From Pseudomonas alcaliphila JAB1 (GTDB lineage Bacteria > Pseudomonadota > Gammaproteobacteria > Pseudomonadales > Pseudomonadaceae), in assembly GCF_001941865.1 (NCBI RefSeq), contig NZ_CP016162.1:682001-746000 (forward strand): a DNA stretch of 64,000 bases, written 5' to 3'. The notes beneath the pieces were generated by a model. It was not told the DNA's origin and searched no databases. It worked only from the letters and a program-made list of their open reading frames with translations. The position numbers and the translations under genes were made by a program. Each line of letters begins with the position of its first letter. Position 1 is the stretch's first letter. Shown here piece after piece: positions 1 through 11,333 of this stretch.

Positions 1-2
1 AG

Positions 3-248
3 TTGGCCATGCTCACGCCGCTGTGCAGTGTGCCGCTGCTGTTCGCCGGGATCGCCCTGGTGCACGGCCTGGTGGAGAAGGGTGGGCTCGCCCGCTTCTG
101 GCTGGTGGGCATGTACATCACGCTCCTGCTGTTCATGCAGCTGATCTATCCGTTACTGGTGGTCTTGGCCATCGTCGACAGTCTGTTTGATTTTCGCGGT
201 CGCCTGGCGCGCAAGAACGGCCCGGGCTCTGCGAACGGTGAAGGTTAA
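3..248 (+). CDS. C-terminal part of a DUF2232-like membrane protein (5' truncated by window)
   Basis: The open frame runs in from the window edge, so only about the last 80 residues are visible and the true start lies outside. The visible part has two hydrophobic segments (about residues 5-25 and 33-58), then a short basic cytoplasmic-looking tail. In Pseudomonas the gene between rpsR and rplI is a multi-pass membrane protein of the DUF2232 family, and position and hydrophobicity fit that. The function of the family is unknown. It ends 21 bp before rplI, so it is probably cotranscribed with the ribosomal protein genes. The family call rests mainly on position. Confidence 0.6.
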   Translation: MAMLTPLCSVPLLFAGIALVHGLVEKGGLARFWLVGMYITLLLFMQLIYPLLVVLAIVDSLFDFRGRLARKNGPGSANGEG

Positions 249-269
249 AAGTTAAGAGGTAAGACCCAA

Positions 270-716
270 ATGGAAGTCATCCTGCTGGAAAAAATCGCCA
301 ATCTGGGCAACCTGGGCGACAAAGTGAACGTTAAAGCCGGTTACGGCCGTAACTTCCTGCTGCCGCAAGGCAAAGCCACCGCTGCCACCGAAGCCAACGT
401 TGCTGCTTTCGAAGCACGTCGCGCCGAGCTGGAAAAAGCTGCTGCCGAGAAGAAAGCTTCCGCTGAATCTCGCGCTGCTCAGCTGGCTGAGCTGGAAGTC
501 ACCATCACCGCCACCGCTGGCGATGAAGGCAAGCTGTTCGGTTCCATCGGCACCCACGACATCGCTGACGCCCTGACCGCCTCCGGCGTTGAAGTGGCCA
601 AGGCTGAAGTTCGTCTGCCGAACGGCACCATTCGCCAGATTGGCGAATACGACGTAGCTGTGCACCTGCACACCGACGTCGAAGCCACCGTCAAGGTGGT
701 TGTGGTCGCTGCTTAA
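270..716 (+). CDS. rplI: 50S ribosomal protein L9
   Basis: 148 residues, the normal L9 length. The N-terminal domain begins [19 protein letters not shown] and contains the conserved [13 protein letters not shown] segment that binds 23S rRNA. An Ala/Glu/Lys-rich helix (about residues 45-75) links it to the C-terminal domain. L9 is a late-assembling protein of the large subunit near the L1 stalk and helps maintain reading frame. It lies after the DUF2232-like gene and before dnaB, the usual Pseudomonas order. Codon use is strongly biased, as expected for a highly expressed gene. Confidence 0.97.
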   Translation: MEVILLEKIANLGNLGDKVNVKAGYGRNFLLPQGKATAATEANVAAFEARRAELEKAAAEKKASAESRAAQLAELEVTITATAGDEGKLFGSIGTHDIADALTASGVEVAKAEVRLPNGTIRQIGEYDVAVHLHTDVEATVKVVVVAA

Positions 717-767
717 TCAAGTAGCCGCCAAGCGGACTTGCGCTGTAGCGTAGGTCTGCTGACAATC

Positions 768-808
768 GGGCACGGTATCGCTCTGCGATCCGTGCCCTTT
801 GTTTTTTC
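768..808 (+). terminator. Rho-independent terminator or attenuator after rplI
   Basis: A GC-rich stem (GGGCACGG... pairing with ...CCGTGCCC, one bulged T) has a short loop and is followed by a T-rich run. It lies between rplI and dnaB and probably ends or attenuates ribosomal-operon transcripts before the helicase gene. Confidence 0.75.
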
Positions 809-834
809 TATCGCAGCATTTTCTCCCCGAGCCT

Positions 835-2229
835 ATGAACGACATCAGCATTCCCGAGCAATACGACCTGCAGACTGCCGCCCTGAAAGTGCCGCCGCAC
901 TCCATCGAGGCGGAACAGGCGGTGCTCGGCGGCCTGATGCTCGACAACAACGCCTGGGAGCGCGTGCTCGATGGTGTGTCGGATGTCGATTTCTATCGCC
1001 ATGACCATCGCCTGATCTTCCGCGCCATCTTCAAGTTGGCCGAGCGTAACGAACCCTTCGACGTGGTGACCCTGTCCGAGCAGTTGGACAAGGAAGGGCA
1101 GCTGTCGCAGGTCGGTGGCCTGGCTTATCTCGCCGAGCTGGCGAAGAACACGCCGTCGGTGGCCAACATCAAGGCCTATGCGCAGATCATTCGTGAGCGC
1201 GCCACGCTGCGTAAGCTGATCAGCATCAGCAACGAGATTGCCGACAGTGCCTACGCCCCTGAAGGTCGCACTGGCGAGGAGATTCTCGACGAGGCGGAGC
1301 GGCTGATCTTCCAGATCGCCGAAGACCGCCCCAAGACTGGCGGGCCGGTGGGCATCAACGACATTCTGGTCAAGGCCATCGACCGCATCGACACGCTGTT
1401 CAACAACGGTGACGCGATCACCGGCCTGTCCACCGGTTTTGATGACCTGGATAACTTGACCAGTGGCCTGCAGCCGGCCGACATGATCATCGTCGCCGGC
1501 CGTCCGTCGATGGGTAAGACCACTTTCGCCATGAACCTGGTGGAAAACGCGCTGATGCGTAGCGACAAGGCGATTCTCGTCTACTCGCTGGAGATGCCGT
1601 CGGAATCCATCGTGATTCGTATGCTCGCATCCTTGGGGCGTATCGATCAGACCAAGGTACGTGCCGGCCAACTCGACGACGATGACTGGCCGCGTCTGAC
1701 CAGCGCAGTCAACCTGCTCAACGACCGTAAGCTGTTCATCGACGATACCGCCGGTATTTCCCCGAGCGAGATGCGCGCGCGTACCCGCCGCCTGGCGCGC
1801 GAGCACGGCGAAATCGGCCTGATCATGGTCGACTACCTGCAACTGATGCAGATTCCCGGCTCCAGCGGCGACAGCCGGGTCAACGAGATCTCCGAGATCT
1901 CGCGCTCGCTCAAGGGCTTGGCCAAGGAGTTCAACTGCCCGGTCATCGCCCTTTCACAGCTCAACCGTGGTCTGGAGCAGCGTCCCAACAAGCGCCCGAT
2001 CAACTCCGACTTGCGTGAGTCCGGTGCAATCGAGCAGGACGCCGACATCATCATGTTCGTATACCGCGATGAGGTGTATCACCCCGAGACCGAGTACAAG
2101 GGGGTGGCCGAGATCATCATCGGCAAGCAGCGTAACGGCCCGCTGGGCACCGCGCGCCTGGCCTTCCTCGGCAAGTATTCGCGCTTCGAGAACCTGGCGC
2201 CGGGTAGCTACCAGTTCGACGACGAATGA
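835..2229 (+). CDS. dnaB: Replicative DNA helicase DnaB
   Basis: 464 residues from ATG 835. Twelve extra in-frame codons lie upstream, but the family N-terminus MNDISIPEQYDLQ begins here. The N-terminal helical collar (about 20-120) has the SIEAEQAVLGGLMLDN signature. The RecA-like ATPase domain (about 190-460) has Walker A GRPSMGKTT, with the lysine at residue 228, and a Walker B segment LIMVDYLQLM. The hexamer unwinds DNA ahead of the replisome on the lagging-strand template and interacts with DnaG primase. There is no intein or frameshift. Confidence 0.97.
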   Translation: MNDISIPEQYDLQTAALKVPPHSIEAEQAVLGGLMLDNNAWERVLDGVSDVDFYRHDHRLIFRAIFKLAERNEPFDVVTLSEQLDKEGQLSQVGGLAYLAELAKNTPSVANIKAYAQIIRERATLRKLISISNEIADSAYAPEGRTGEEILDEAERLIFQIAEDRPKTGGPVGINDILVKAIDRIDTLFNNGDAITGLSTGFDDLDNLTSGLQPADMIIVAGRPSMGKTTFAMNLVENALMRSDKAILVYSLEMPSESIVIRMLASLGRIDQTKVRAGQLDDDDWPRLTSAVNLLNDRKLFIDDTAGISPSEMRARTRRLAREHGEIGLIMVDYLQLMQIPGSSGDSRVNEISEISRSLKGLAKEFNCPVIALSQLNRGLEQRPNKRPINSDLRESGAIEQDADIIMFVYRDEVYHPETEYKGVAEIIIGKQRNGPLGTARLAFLGKYSRFENLAPGSYQFDDE

Positions 2230-2263
2230 GATTCTCAGCCCGGGCGTCGTAGGGGCGAGTTCT

Positions 2264-2323
2264 GTAGCCCGGATGCAATCCGGGGCTCTCGGCGCAGAAG
2301 CCCCCGGATTGCATCCGGGCTAC
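2264..2323. repeat. REP-type palindrome, family A (GTAGCCCGGATGCAATCCGG)
   Basis: Two inverted copies of a unit starting GTAGCCCGGATGCAATCCGG face each other across a short GC-rich loop, downstream of dnaB. A second full palindrome of this family lies at 53367-53425 and a half unit at 56015-56034. Such elements are typical extragenic repeats of Pseudomonas and may stabilise transcript 3' ends. Confidence 0.85.
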
Positions 2324-2337
2324 GCTCTGGATCAATG

Positions 2338-2376
2338 AAAACGGGCGCCCAGCGGTTAAGATGGGCGCCCGTTTTT
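2338..2376. terminator. Terminator between dnaB and alr
   Basis: A perfect inverted repeat (AAACGGGCGCCC against GGGCGCCCGTTT, 12-nt loop) ends in a T run. It follows the REP element and precedes alr by 17 bp. The second arm covers an in-frame ATG at 2361, which argues that alr starts at 2394. Confidence 0.85.
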
Positions 2377-2393
2377 CGTTCAGGCCTTCTGTC

Positions 2394-3470
2394 ATGCGTC
2401 CGCTTGCCGCCATCGTCGACCTCTCCGCCATCGCTCATAACTACGCCGTCGCCAAGCGCTGCGCGCCCGGGCGTCAGGCCTTCGCCGTGGTCAAGGCCAA
2501 TGCCTACGGGCATGGCGTGCGTGAGGTGGTGACGGCGCTGCACGAGGTTGCCGATGGCTTTGCCGTGGCCTGCCTGGAGGAGGCGGCCGAGGTGCGCGCC
2601 ATGCATGGTGAGGCGCGCATCCTGCTGCTCGAGGGCTGCTTCGAGGCCAGTGAATACGCCATCGCCGCGCAGCTTGGACTGGATGTGGTAGTGCAGAGCG
2701 CGGCGCAGGCAGAGGCGCTGATTGCCGCTGAGTTGGCGCGTCCGCTCAATGTCTGGCTCAAGCTCGACTCTGGCATGCATCGCCTTGGTTTCGACGCCGC
2801 CAGCCTGCGTCAGTGGCATGCGCGGCTGGAAGACGCCGAGCAGGTCGCCGAGCTCAACCTGCTCAGCCACTTCGCCTGCGCCGACGAGCGCGGTCATCCG
2901 CTGACCGAACAGCAGGTCGAGCGTTTTCTCGATCTGCTGGATCTGGATTTCAATCATCGCTCACTGGCCAACTCGGCGGCCGTGCTGGCCATTCCTGCCG
3001 CGCATATGGACTGGCTGCGCCCCGGCATCATGCTCTACGGTGCTACGCCGTTCGCCGAGCTGAGCGCACGCGAACTGGGGCTGAAACCGGCCATGACCCT
3101 GGCTGCGCGGGTGATCGCCGTGCGTGAAGTGGCAGTCGGTGAGAGCGTTGGTTATGGCGCGACCTGGGTGGCCGAGCGGCCCTCGCGTATTGCCACTGTC
3201 AGCTGCGGTTATGCCGATGGTTATCCACGCCATGCGCCCAGCGGCACGCCGGTGCTGGTCGAGGGGCTGCGTGCCGGGTTGGCGGGCAGGGTGTCGATGG
3301 ACATGCTGGCGGTGGATATCACGGATCTGCCCGAGGTCGATATCGATTCGCCGGTGGAACTGTGGGGCAGCCAATTGCCGGTGGATGAGGTGGCCACGGC
3401 GTGCGGCACCATCGGCTACGAGTTGCTGACCAAGGTCACCGCACGGGTGCCTCGGCGCTATATCGGCTGA
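2394..3470 (+). CDS. alr: Alanine racemase, PLP-dependent
   Basis: 358 residues, the typical length. It interconverts L- and D-alanine for peptidoglycan synthesis. The PLP-binding lysine lies in VVKANAYGHG (Lys34), at the start of the N-terminal TIM barrel. The C-terminal beta domain has VGYGATW, where the catalytic tyrosine is expected, and GYADGYPR. The upstream ATG at 2361 is rejected because it lies in the terminator stem. Pseudomonas also has a catabolic paralogue, DadX; the dnaB-alr adjacency supports the biosynthetic Alr, but sequence alone does not settle this. Its TGA abuts the stop of the convergent cyclase gene with no spacer. Confidence 0.93.
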   Translation: MRPLAAIVDLSAIAHNYAVAKRCAPGRQAFAVVKANAYGHGVREVVTALHEVADGFAVACLEEAAEVRAMHGEARILLLEGCFEASEYAIAAQLGLDVVVQSAAQAEALIAAELARPLNVWLKLDSGMHRLGFDAASLRQWHARLEDAEQVAELNLLSHFACADERGHPLTEQQVERFLDLLDLDFNHRSLANSAAVLAIPAAHMDWLRPGIMLYGATPFAELSARELGLKPAMTLAARVIAVREVAVGESVGYGATWVAERPSRIATVSCGYADGYPRHAPSGTPVLVEGLRAGLAGRVSMDMLAVDITDLPEVDIDSPVELWGSQLPVDEVATACGTIGYELLTKVTARVPRRYIG

Positions 3471-5378
3471 TCAGGCCAGCCCGCTCGGGACTTTCAGTAC
3501 GTCCAGCTCCAGGCAGGCCTGTTCGCTGAGCTCGCCATCGTCGCCGTGCACGCGCGAACCGGAGCGACCCAGTTCCTTTACCCGGTAAAGGGCCATGTCT
3601 GCCGCCTTGTACAGCCCGGTGAAATTTCTCGCATGGCGCGGAAAGAGCGCCACGCCGATGCTGATGGTCACGCGCAGGCGTTCGGCACCGTAGTGCACGG
3701 GCTCGGATAGTTCTGCCAGCAGGCGTTCGGCGATCTCCCTGGCCTGGCTTTCGGCATCGCTGCCGCAGATCAGAGCGGCGAACTCATCGCCGCCCAGGCG
3801 GGCAACCGCATCGCCTGCGCGAACGTGCTCGCGCAGGCGCTTGGCGACCACCTGCAGCATCAGGTCACCGGCTGCGTGACCAAAACGGTCATTGATCGGT
3901 TTGAAGTGATCCAGGTCGATCAGCAGCAAAGCCACGCTCTCCTTGTGCCGCTCGGCGTTAGCCAGGGCCGACTCGCTACGCTCGACCAGATAGCGTCGAT
4001 TGGGCAGTTCGGTCAGCGAGTCATGGAAGGCGGCGTGCTGCAGTTCGCGTTCGCGGTCGCGTAGCTGTTCGTTGGTCGCGGCCAGCTCGGCGGTGCGTGC
4101 GGTCACTGCTGCTTGCAGTTCATCGGCGCTGGCCTGCAGTTGCGCCAGGCGAGCGGTTTTCTCACGGTCTGCCTGTTGCAGGGCAACGGCGCGCTCCTGC
4201 TTGAGGATCTGGATGCGATAAGCCAGGGCGAAGGAGAACAGGATCGATTCGGCTGCCACGGCCAGCGGGAATACGTAGGCGTTCCATTCAGCCGGTTGCA
4301 GCACTCCGGTGGTGCGCAGCAGCAGGATGGCGACGCTGCCCAGGACCAGACCATAACCGTAAAGATACAGCTGCGCCGGGAAGAACCCCTGGCGCCAGCG
4401 GATCACGGCGCTGCCCAGGGCGGCGGGGATACTGGTCAGCGACAGCAGGGCGATGGCCCAGGCGGCCAGGTAACGTTGATCGAACAGGGTCAGGACGATG
4501 GCGATGAGATAGATCACGCAGGCCATGTTCAGCAGATGATGCGCCCAGCGTACGTAAACGCGCGTCTGCAGCAGCGTCTGGGTGAAGCGACTGGCGAACA
4601 GGCCCCACAACGACGGCAAGGTGATGCGGTCGAGCCACGCCGGCACCGGGTGGTTCGGCCACAGGTACTGCGCGCCGTGACCGGTCATGCTCATGATGAA
4701 CAGCAGGGCGAAGGCGGTGGTCAGCACATACCAGAAATAGGCCTTGTCGCGCAGCGAGATGAGGATGAACAGGTTGTACAGCAGCAGTGCGAAGACCACG
4801 CCGTAGATGACGCCGAGCGCCAGATTCTCGCGGGTGGCCAGTTGCGTGAGGTCGTCGAGCTGCCAGATGCGCAGCGGGAAGGAGTTGCCCGCTGGGTCGA
4901 AGGCGCGCAGGTAGAAGGTCGTTGGCTGTTCACCCAGGGCTGGCAGGTCGAACACCATGCGTCGGTAGGGGTGGTCGCGGTTCTCGCTGAAGGCGACGCG
5001 CTCGCCGGCTTGACGCACCAGCCAGCCGCCCTGGCCGTCGGGTTGATGGAGCTGCAGGTCGAGTTGGGTCACCGAGCCCACTTCCAGTACCCAGTGGGCG
5101 GGGGCACGCATATCGCGTTGCAGGGTGACCTTGATCCACCAGGGATTGAGGCTCTGGCCGACACTGGCACGGCCATTGGCCGGTTGAAAGCGCGACTGCT
5201 GCTCAGGCGCGGCGAGGTCATCGATGGTCAGAGTGCCCTGGTCGTCTTCCAGTAGCTCGATATGCGCATTGAGCGGCATGCCGCTGCTGGCGTCGGTGAG
5301 CACCACGGACGCCGCTGCCAGGCCCGTGGTCGACAGTCCCAACAGAAGAGCGAGCAGTAAGGCGAAGCGCTGCAGCAT
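3471..5378 (-). CDS. 7TMR-DISM membrane diguanylate cyclase
   Basis: 635 residues. The layout is signal peptide (1-22), periplasmic 7TMR-DISM extracellular domain (about 30-175), seven predicted membrane helices (about 185-390), a coiled coil (about 395-440) and a C-terminal GGDEF domain. The catalytic motif GGDEF is intact at residues 529-533. RAGD sits five residues upstream, the position of the RxxD inhibitory site, so the enzyme should make cyclic di-GMP and be product-inhibited. No EAL domain is present. The periplasmic domain resembles carbohydrate-binding sensory modules, but the ligand is unknown. The gene is monocistronic and convergent with alr. Confidence 0.9.
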   Translation of the reverse strand: MLQRFALLLALLLGLSTTGLAAASVVLTDASSGMPLNAHIELLEDDQGTLTIDDLAAPEQQSRFQPANGRASVGQSLNPWWIKVTLQRDMRAPAHWVLEVGSVTQLDLQLHQPDGQGGWLVRQAGERVAFSENRDHPYRRMVFDLPALGEQPTTFYLRAFDPAGNSFPLRIWQLDDLTQLATRENLALGVIYGVVFALLLYNLFILISLRDKAYFWYVLTTAFALLFIMSMTGHGAQYLWPNHPVPAWLDRITLPSLWGLFASRFTQTLLQTRVYVRWAHHLLNMACVIYLIAIVLTLFDQRYLAAWAIALLSLTSIPAALGSAVIRWRQGFFPAQLYLYGYGLVLGSVAILLLRTTGVLQPAEWNAYVFPLAVAAESILFSFALAYRIQILKQERAVALQQADREKTARLAQLQASADELQAAVTARTAELAATNEQLRDRERELQHAAFHDSLTELPNRRYLVERSESALANAERHKESVALLLIDLDHFKPINDRFGHAAGDLMLQVVAKRLREHVRAGDAVARLGGDEFAALICGSDAESQAREIAERLLAELSEPVHYGAERLRVTISIGVALFPRHARNFTGLYKAADMALYRVKELGRSGSRVHGDDGELSEQACLELDVLKVPSGLA

Positions 5379-5668
5379 AGATGTCCTGGAGTCGGCTGAC
5401 CGAGTAGCTTGAGTATATGCACAGGATTGTTATCGGACGAAAACAAATATGGCGTATGGCTACTGCAGGAAAATGTCTGATTTTTCTGTCCTTTCTTTCC
5501 CCAGGTCGGTGCTGCGCCAGAGTCGATGCCAGGACGAGTGAGCCAGGCGCGTGCTTGAGCGTTCGTCGCAGTGCGTGCAGGCGGTATTAAACCCAGTGCA
5601 ACAGTCTGGTTTGGTCAATATTTGTGCTATTATCCGCGCCCCTCGTGATAGCCCATTGATCAAAAAAT

Positions 5669-7969
<2,301 letters not shown>

Positions 7970-7986
7970 ATCATCAGCGGCACTCA

Positions 7987-8017
7987 CGAAAACGCCAGCA
8001 CTGTGCTGGCGTTTTCG
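7987..8017. terminator. Terminator after ygiQ
   Basis: A 14-bp perfect stem, CGAAAACGCCAGCA against TGCTGGCGTTTTCG, with a 3-nt loop followed by TTT. A- and T-runs on both sides suggest it works in both directions. Confidence 0.85.
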
Positions 8018-8042
8018 TTTCAGAAGCCCTAACCAGCGCCTC

Positions 8043-8064
8043 GTAGGGTGGGCTTCAGCCCACC
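8043..8064. repeat. Short palindromic repeat, GTAGGGTGGGCTTCAGCCCACC
   Basis: GGTGGGCT-TC-AGCCCACC forms a perfect 8-bp stem. The motif resembles a widespread extragenic Pseudomonas repeat. It lies between the ygiQ terminator and the stop of the convergent methyltransferase gene. It is the only copy noticed in this window. Confidence 0.6.
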
Positions 8065-8088
8065 ATTGTCGTGTGAGGTGTGGTTATC

Positions 8089-8817
8089 TCAATCCGTGCT
8101 GAAACGGCAGGTCAGGTAGCGATTGCTCGGGCCGTAGCGCAAGATCGACCACAAGCGCCTGAACAGATAAAACGGGTGGCTGCGGTAATACGCCAGTACG
8201 GCATTGCCGACGCCTTCCGAGCGGTGCTGGCGGGCCTCCTTTTTCGCTGACTTCTTGAACAGCCCGGAAAACTCCCAGCGCTGGATCTGCTCGAAACGCT
8301 CATGCGGGCGCAGCCCATGGCGGCTGAACAGGCGCGCGAAGCTGGCCGGGCTGAAGTCATGCAGGTGGTGCGGGTTGCCGTCGAGTGTCGGTGTGGTCGG
8401 CACCGAGGCAATGATACGGCCACCCTGGGCCAGCAGTCGTACGAGATTTTCTGCCAGGCGCAGCGGGTCTGGCAGATGCTCGATGGTTTCCAGGCTGACG
8501 ATACTGTCGAAGCCTGAACTGTCGGCGAAGGTTTCGGCATTGGCGCACTGATAGCGCAGGTTGGGTCGCTGATAATTCGCCTGCGCGTAGGCAATGGCTT
8601 CGGGATCGATGTCGATACCGGTGATCTGCTTGTCCGGGTGCCGTTCGGCCAGCAATGCACTGCCGTAACCACAGCCGCACGCCATGTCGAGTACGCGCGA
8701 GCCTGCCAGCGAGTCGCTGGCGAACTCGTAGCGCTGCATGTGCAGCTCGAGAGTGGCCTGGTCGGCGGCCAGGCGCTCATCCATCTTCAGCGGATAGATG
8801 CGTTCGAGGGTGTGCAT
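8089..8817 (-). CDS. Class I SAM-dependent methyltransferase
   Basis: 242 residues from ATG 8817, chosen because AAGGA and CAGG precede it; further in-frame starts at 8898 and 8928 have no visible ribosome-binding site. Motif I is VLDMACGCGYGS, followed by the acidic strand end GIDIDPEA and the motif IV-like FDSIVSLETIEHL. This is a Methyltransf_11-type fold. The substrate cannot be read from the sequence; homologues act on quinones, lipids or surface glycans. It is divergent from the beta-helix lipoprotein gene, with about 160 bp between them. Confidence 0.8.
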   Translation of the reverse strand: MHTLERIYPLKMDERLAADQATLELHMQRYEFASDSLAGSRVLDMACGCGYGSALLAERHPDKQITGIDIDPEAIAYAQANYQRPNLRYQCANAETFADSSGFDSIVSLETIEHLPDPLRLAENLVRLLAQGGRIIASVPTTPTLDGNPHHLHDFSPASFARLFSRHGLRPHERFEQIQRWEFSGLFKKSAKKEARQHRSEGVGNAVLAYYRSHPFYLFRRLWSILRYGPSNRYLTCRFSTD

Positions 8818-8978
8818 GGCGGCCTGTCCTTGGGCTGCGAAAGTGTTCGTAGTCTGTTGCTTGCCGATAGGGGCTGCAAGCATCTCCCTTGGTTTCATGG
8901 CGCAGCTTGTGAGGGTTGGTTTGTCCATCTATTGGCACTATAGTTCCAGAATATAAGAACAACAGTGGAGCCCCCATC

Positions 8979-10220
8979 ATGCGCCTTGCCGCCCCCTCGT
9001 TTATTGCTCTGTCCTTGCTGCTGACAGCATGCGGGGAGGGCGAAGCGCCGCCCGTGGCCAATCTCGACTTTCAGAAGCAACTGCAGACGCAGCTGATCAA
9101 GGCCAAGCCAGGTGAGGTGATCGAGATTCCCGCCGGCACCTGGCAGCTCGACCGCAGTCTGAGCCTCAAGGTCAGTGGCGTGACATTGCGCGGTGCTGGC
9201 ATGGATCAGAGCATCCTCAACTTCAAGGGCCAGAAGTCCGGCGCCGAAGGGCTGTTGGTGAACGCTTCCGACTTCACCATCGAGGACCTGGCGCTGGAGG
9301 ACACCAAGGGCGATGCGCTCAAGGTGGTTGGCGGCCAGAACATCATCATCCGTCGCGTGCGCACCGAGTGGACCAATGGCCCGGCTACCGAGAATGGTGC
9401 CTATGGCATCTATCCGGTACAGACCGAGAACGTGCTGATCGACGGTGTGGTGGCCATCGGGGCCTCGGACGCCGGCATCTACGTCGGCCAGTCGCGCAAC
9501 GTGGTGGTGCGCAACAGCCGTGCTGAGCGCAACGTCGCGGGCATCGAGATCGAGAACACCATCGGCGCCGACGTCTATGACAATGTCGCCATCGGCAATA
9601 CCGGCGGCATCCTGGTGTTCAACATGCCCAACCTGCCGCAGCCAGGTCACACCACGCGGGTCTACCGCAACAAGGTCGAGAGCAACAACCACAAGAACTT
9701 CGGCCACAAGGGCACGCCGGTCGCCAGTGTGCCGGCGGGCTCTGGCGTGCTGGTCAACTCCAACGACAAGGTGGAGATCTTCGATAACGATATTGGCGAC
9801 CACCGCACGGCCAACGTGATCGTCAGCAGCTACTTCAGTACCGGCTATACCGACCTCTCCACCGAGGCGGACTTCGATCCCTACCCGGAGGCCATTCATA
9901 TCCATGGCAACCGCTTCGGACCTGGTGGCGACAGCCCCGACAACCTCGAACTGAAAGCGCTGAGGCTGGCCAAGTTCGGTCTCAATGGCCGCCTGCCGGA
10001 CATCCTCTGGGATGGTTACGTGAACCCTGAAAAACTGGTCGATGGCAAGCTGCCGGCTGAGTTGGCCATCTGCATCGACAATGGCGATGCCGGCATCGTC
10101 AACGTCGACGGCCCCGGCGGCTACAAGAACATCAGCACGGACATCGAGCCGCACCGCTGCGAGCTGCCTCGTCTTCCTGCCGTCGAGCTGCACGCAGCCC
10201 TGGCCGAGGCAGGTGAGTAA
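8979..10220 (+). CDS. Parallel beta-helix repeat lipoprotein (TIGR03805-like)
   Basis: 413 residues from ATG 8979, preceded by GTGGAG. The N-terminus MRLAAPSFIALSLLLTAC is a lipoprotein signal with the acylated cysteine at residue 18. The rest is a right-handed beta-helix with repeated turns such as VLVNASDFTIEDLAL, ENVLIDGVVAIGASDAGIYV and GIEIENTIGADVYDN, similar to NosD or pectate-lyase-like carbohydrate-binding folds. It is separated by 2 bp from the dihaem cytochrome gene. This pairing is conserved in several proteobacteria, so the two products probably act together at the membrane. The biochemical role is unknown. Confidence 0.85.
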   Translation: MRLAAPSFIALSLLLTACGEGEAPPVANLDFQKQLQTQLIKAKPGEVIEIPAGTWQLDRSLSLKVSGVTLRGAGMDQSILNFKGQKSGAEGLLVNASDFTIEDLALEDTKGDALKVVGGQNIIIRRVRTEWTNGPATENGAYGIYPVQTENVLIDGVVAIGASDAGIYVGQSRNVVVRNSRAERNVAGIEIENTIGADVYDNVAIGNTGGILVFNMPNLPQPGHTTRVYRNKVESNNHKNFGHKGTPVASVPAGSGVLVNSNDKVEIFDNDIGDHRTANVIVSSYFSTGYTDLSTEADFDPYPEAIHIHGNRFGPGGDSPDNLELKALRLAKFGLNGRLPDILWDGYVNPEKLVDGKLPAELAICIDNGDAGIVNVDGPGGYKNISTDIEPHRCELPRLPAVELHAALAEAGE

Positions 10221-10222
10221 GC

Positions 10223-11329
10223 ATGAAGTACGCCTGGCTGTTGATTGCCGCCTTGCTGCTCGGCGCCTGTGAGCAAGCGCGTACGCCCCTGTATCTGCCC
10301 AGCAGTGAAGAATATCCGCAGAAGCTCAGCGCCTGGGGTGTGCTGCAACAGCGTGACGGCCACTTGCAGCCGGTCGAAGGCGTGCAGCCCTACGATCTGA
10401 ACACGCCGCTGTTTACCGATTACGCGCACAAGCTGCGTACGATCTGGCTGCCCGAAGGGAGCCAGGCTCGCTATGGCGAAGCACGTTTCGATTACCCCCT
10501 TGGCACCGTGCTGAGCAAAACCTTCTACTACCCGATCGATACCCAGGGCCGGTTGCAGCGCAGCGAGCAGCATGGTGCCGAGGCGGTGGAGCTGAGGCGG
10601 GTGCGGCTGATCGAGACGCGCATTCTGCTGCGCCAGGAGCAGGGTTGGGTCGCCCTTCCTTACGTCTGGGACGATGCGCAACGCGAGGCCACGCTGGACT
10701 GGGCTGGTGCCAGTTTCGATCTAGCGCTTCATGATGAGGCCGGCGAGGTGCTGGCGGTCGACTACCAGGTGCCCGATGCCAACCAGTGCGCGGGGTGTCA
10801 TGAGGAGCAGGCGGGCAAGGGCGTACAGCCGCTGGGGCCGAAGGCGCGTCATCTGAACAAGGATTTTGCCTATGTCGATGGAGCGGCCAACCAGTTGTTG
10901 CACTGGCAGAACATCGGCTTCCTGCAAGGTATGCCGGCTGACATGGCCAGCGTCCCACGCAATGCCCTGTGGAGCGCGCCGCGTGAAGGGGAGGGGCTGG
11001 AACATCAGGCACGCAGTTACCTGGATGCCAACTGCTCGCACTGCCATAACCCTGAAGGGCCGGGGCGTACCTCAGGTTTGTATCTCGATCCGGCTACGCC
11101 GCTGAGCATCGCCTATGGTCTGTGCAAGCAACCAGTGGCTGCGGGCAAGGGCTCCGGTGATCGTCTGGTGGACATTCATCCCGGTGCGCCGGAAAAGTCG
11201 GTGCTGAGCTTCCGCCTGCACAGCACCGATCCCAGCATCATGATGCCCGAGCTGGGCCGCTCCACCTCCCACCGCGAAGGGCTGGAGGTGATCGACCGTT
11301 GGATTGCCAGTCTCGATGGCGAGTGCTGA
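10223..11329 (+). CDS. SO2930/HNE_0200-family dihaem c-type cytochrome lipoprotein
   Basis: 368 residues. A lipoprotein signal ends in LLLGAC. Two haem-binding CxxCH motifs are present: CAGCH (about residue 191) and CSHCH (about residue 272). Family motifs include YDLNTPLFTDYAHKLRTIWLP near the N-terminus and HPGAPEKSVL near the end. The protein is expected to be a membrane-anchored periplasmic electron carrier or redox enzyme. It is translationally close to the beta-helix lipoprotein gene. It ends 4 bp from the convergent TolC gene, so a different transcription unit begins there. Confidence 0.88.
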   Translation: MKYAWLLIAALLLGACEQARTPLYLPSSEEYPQKLSAWGVLQQRDGHLQPVEGVQPYDLNTPLFTDYAHKLRTIWLPEGSQARYGEARFDYPLGTVLSKTFYYPIDTQGRLQRSEQHGAEAVELRRVRLIETRILLRQEQGWVALPYVWDDAQREATLDWAGASFDLALHDEAGEVLAVDYQVPDANQCAGCHEEQAGKGVQPLGPKARHLNKDFAYVDGAANQLLHWQNIGFLQGMPADMASVPRNALWSAPREGEGLEHQARSYLDANCSHCHNPEGPGRTSGLYLDPATPLSIAYGLCKQPVAAGKGSGDRLVDIHPGAPEKSVLSFRLHSTDPSIMMPELGRSTSHREGLEVIDRWIASLDGEC

Positions 11330-11333
11330 CAGA

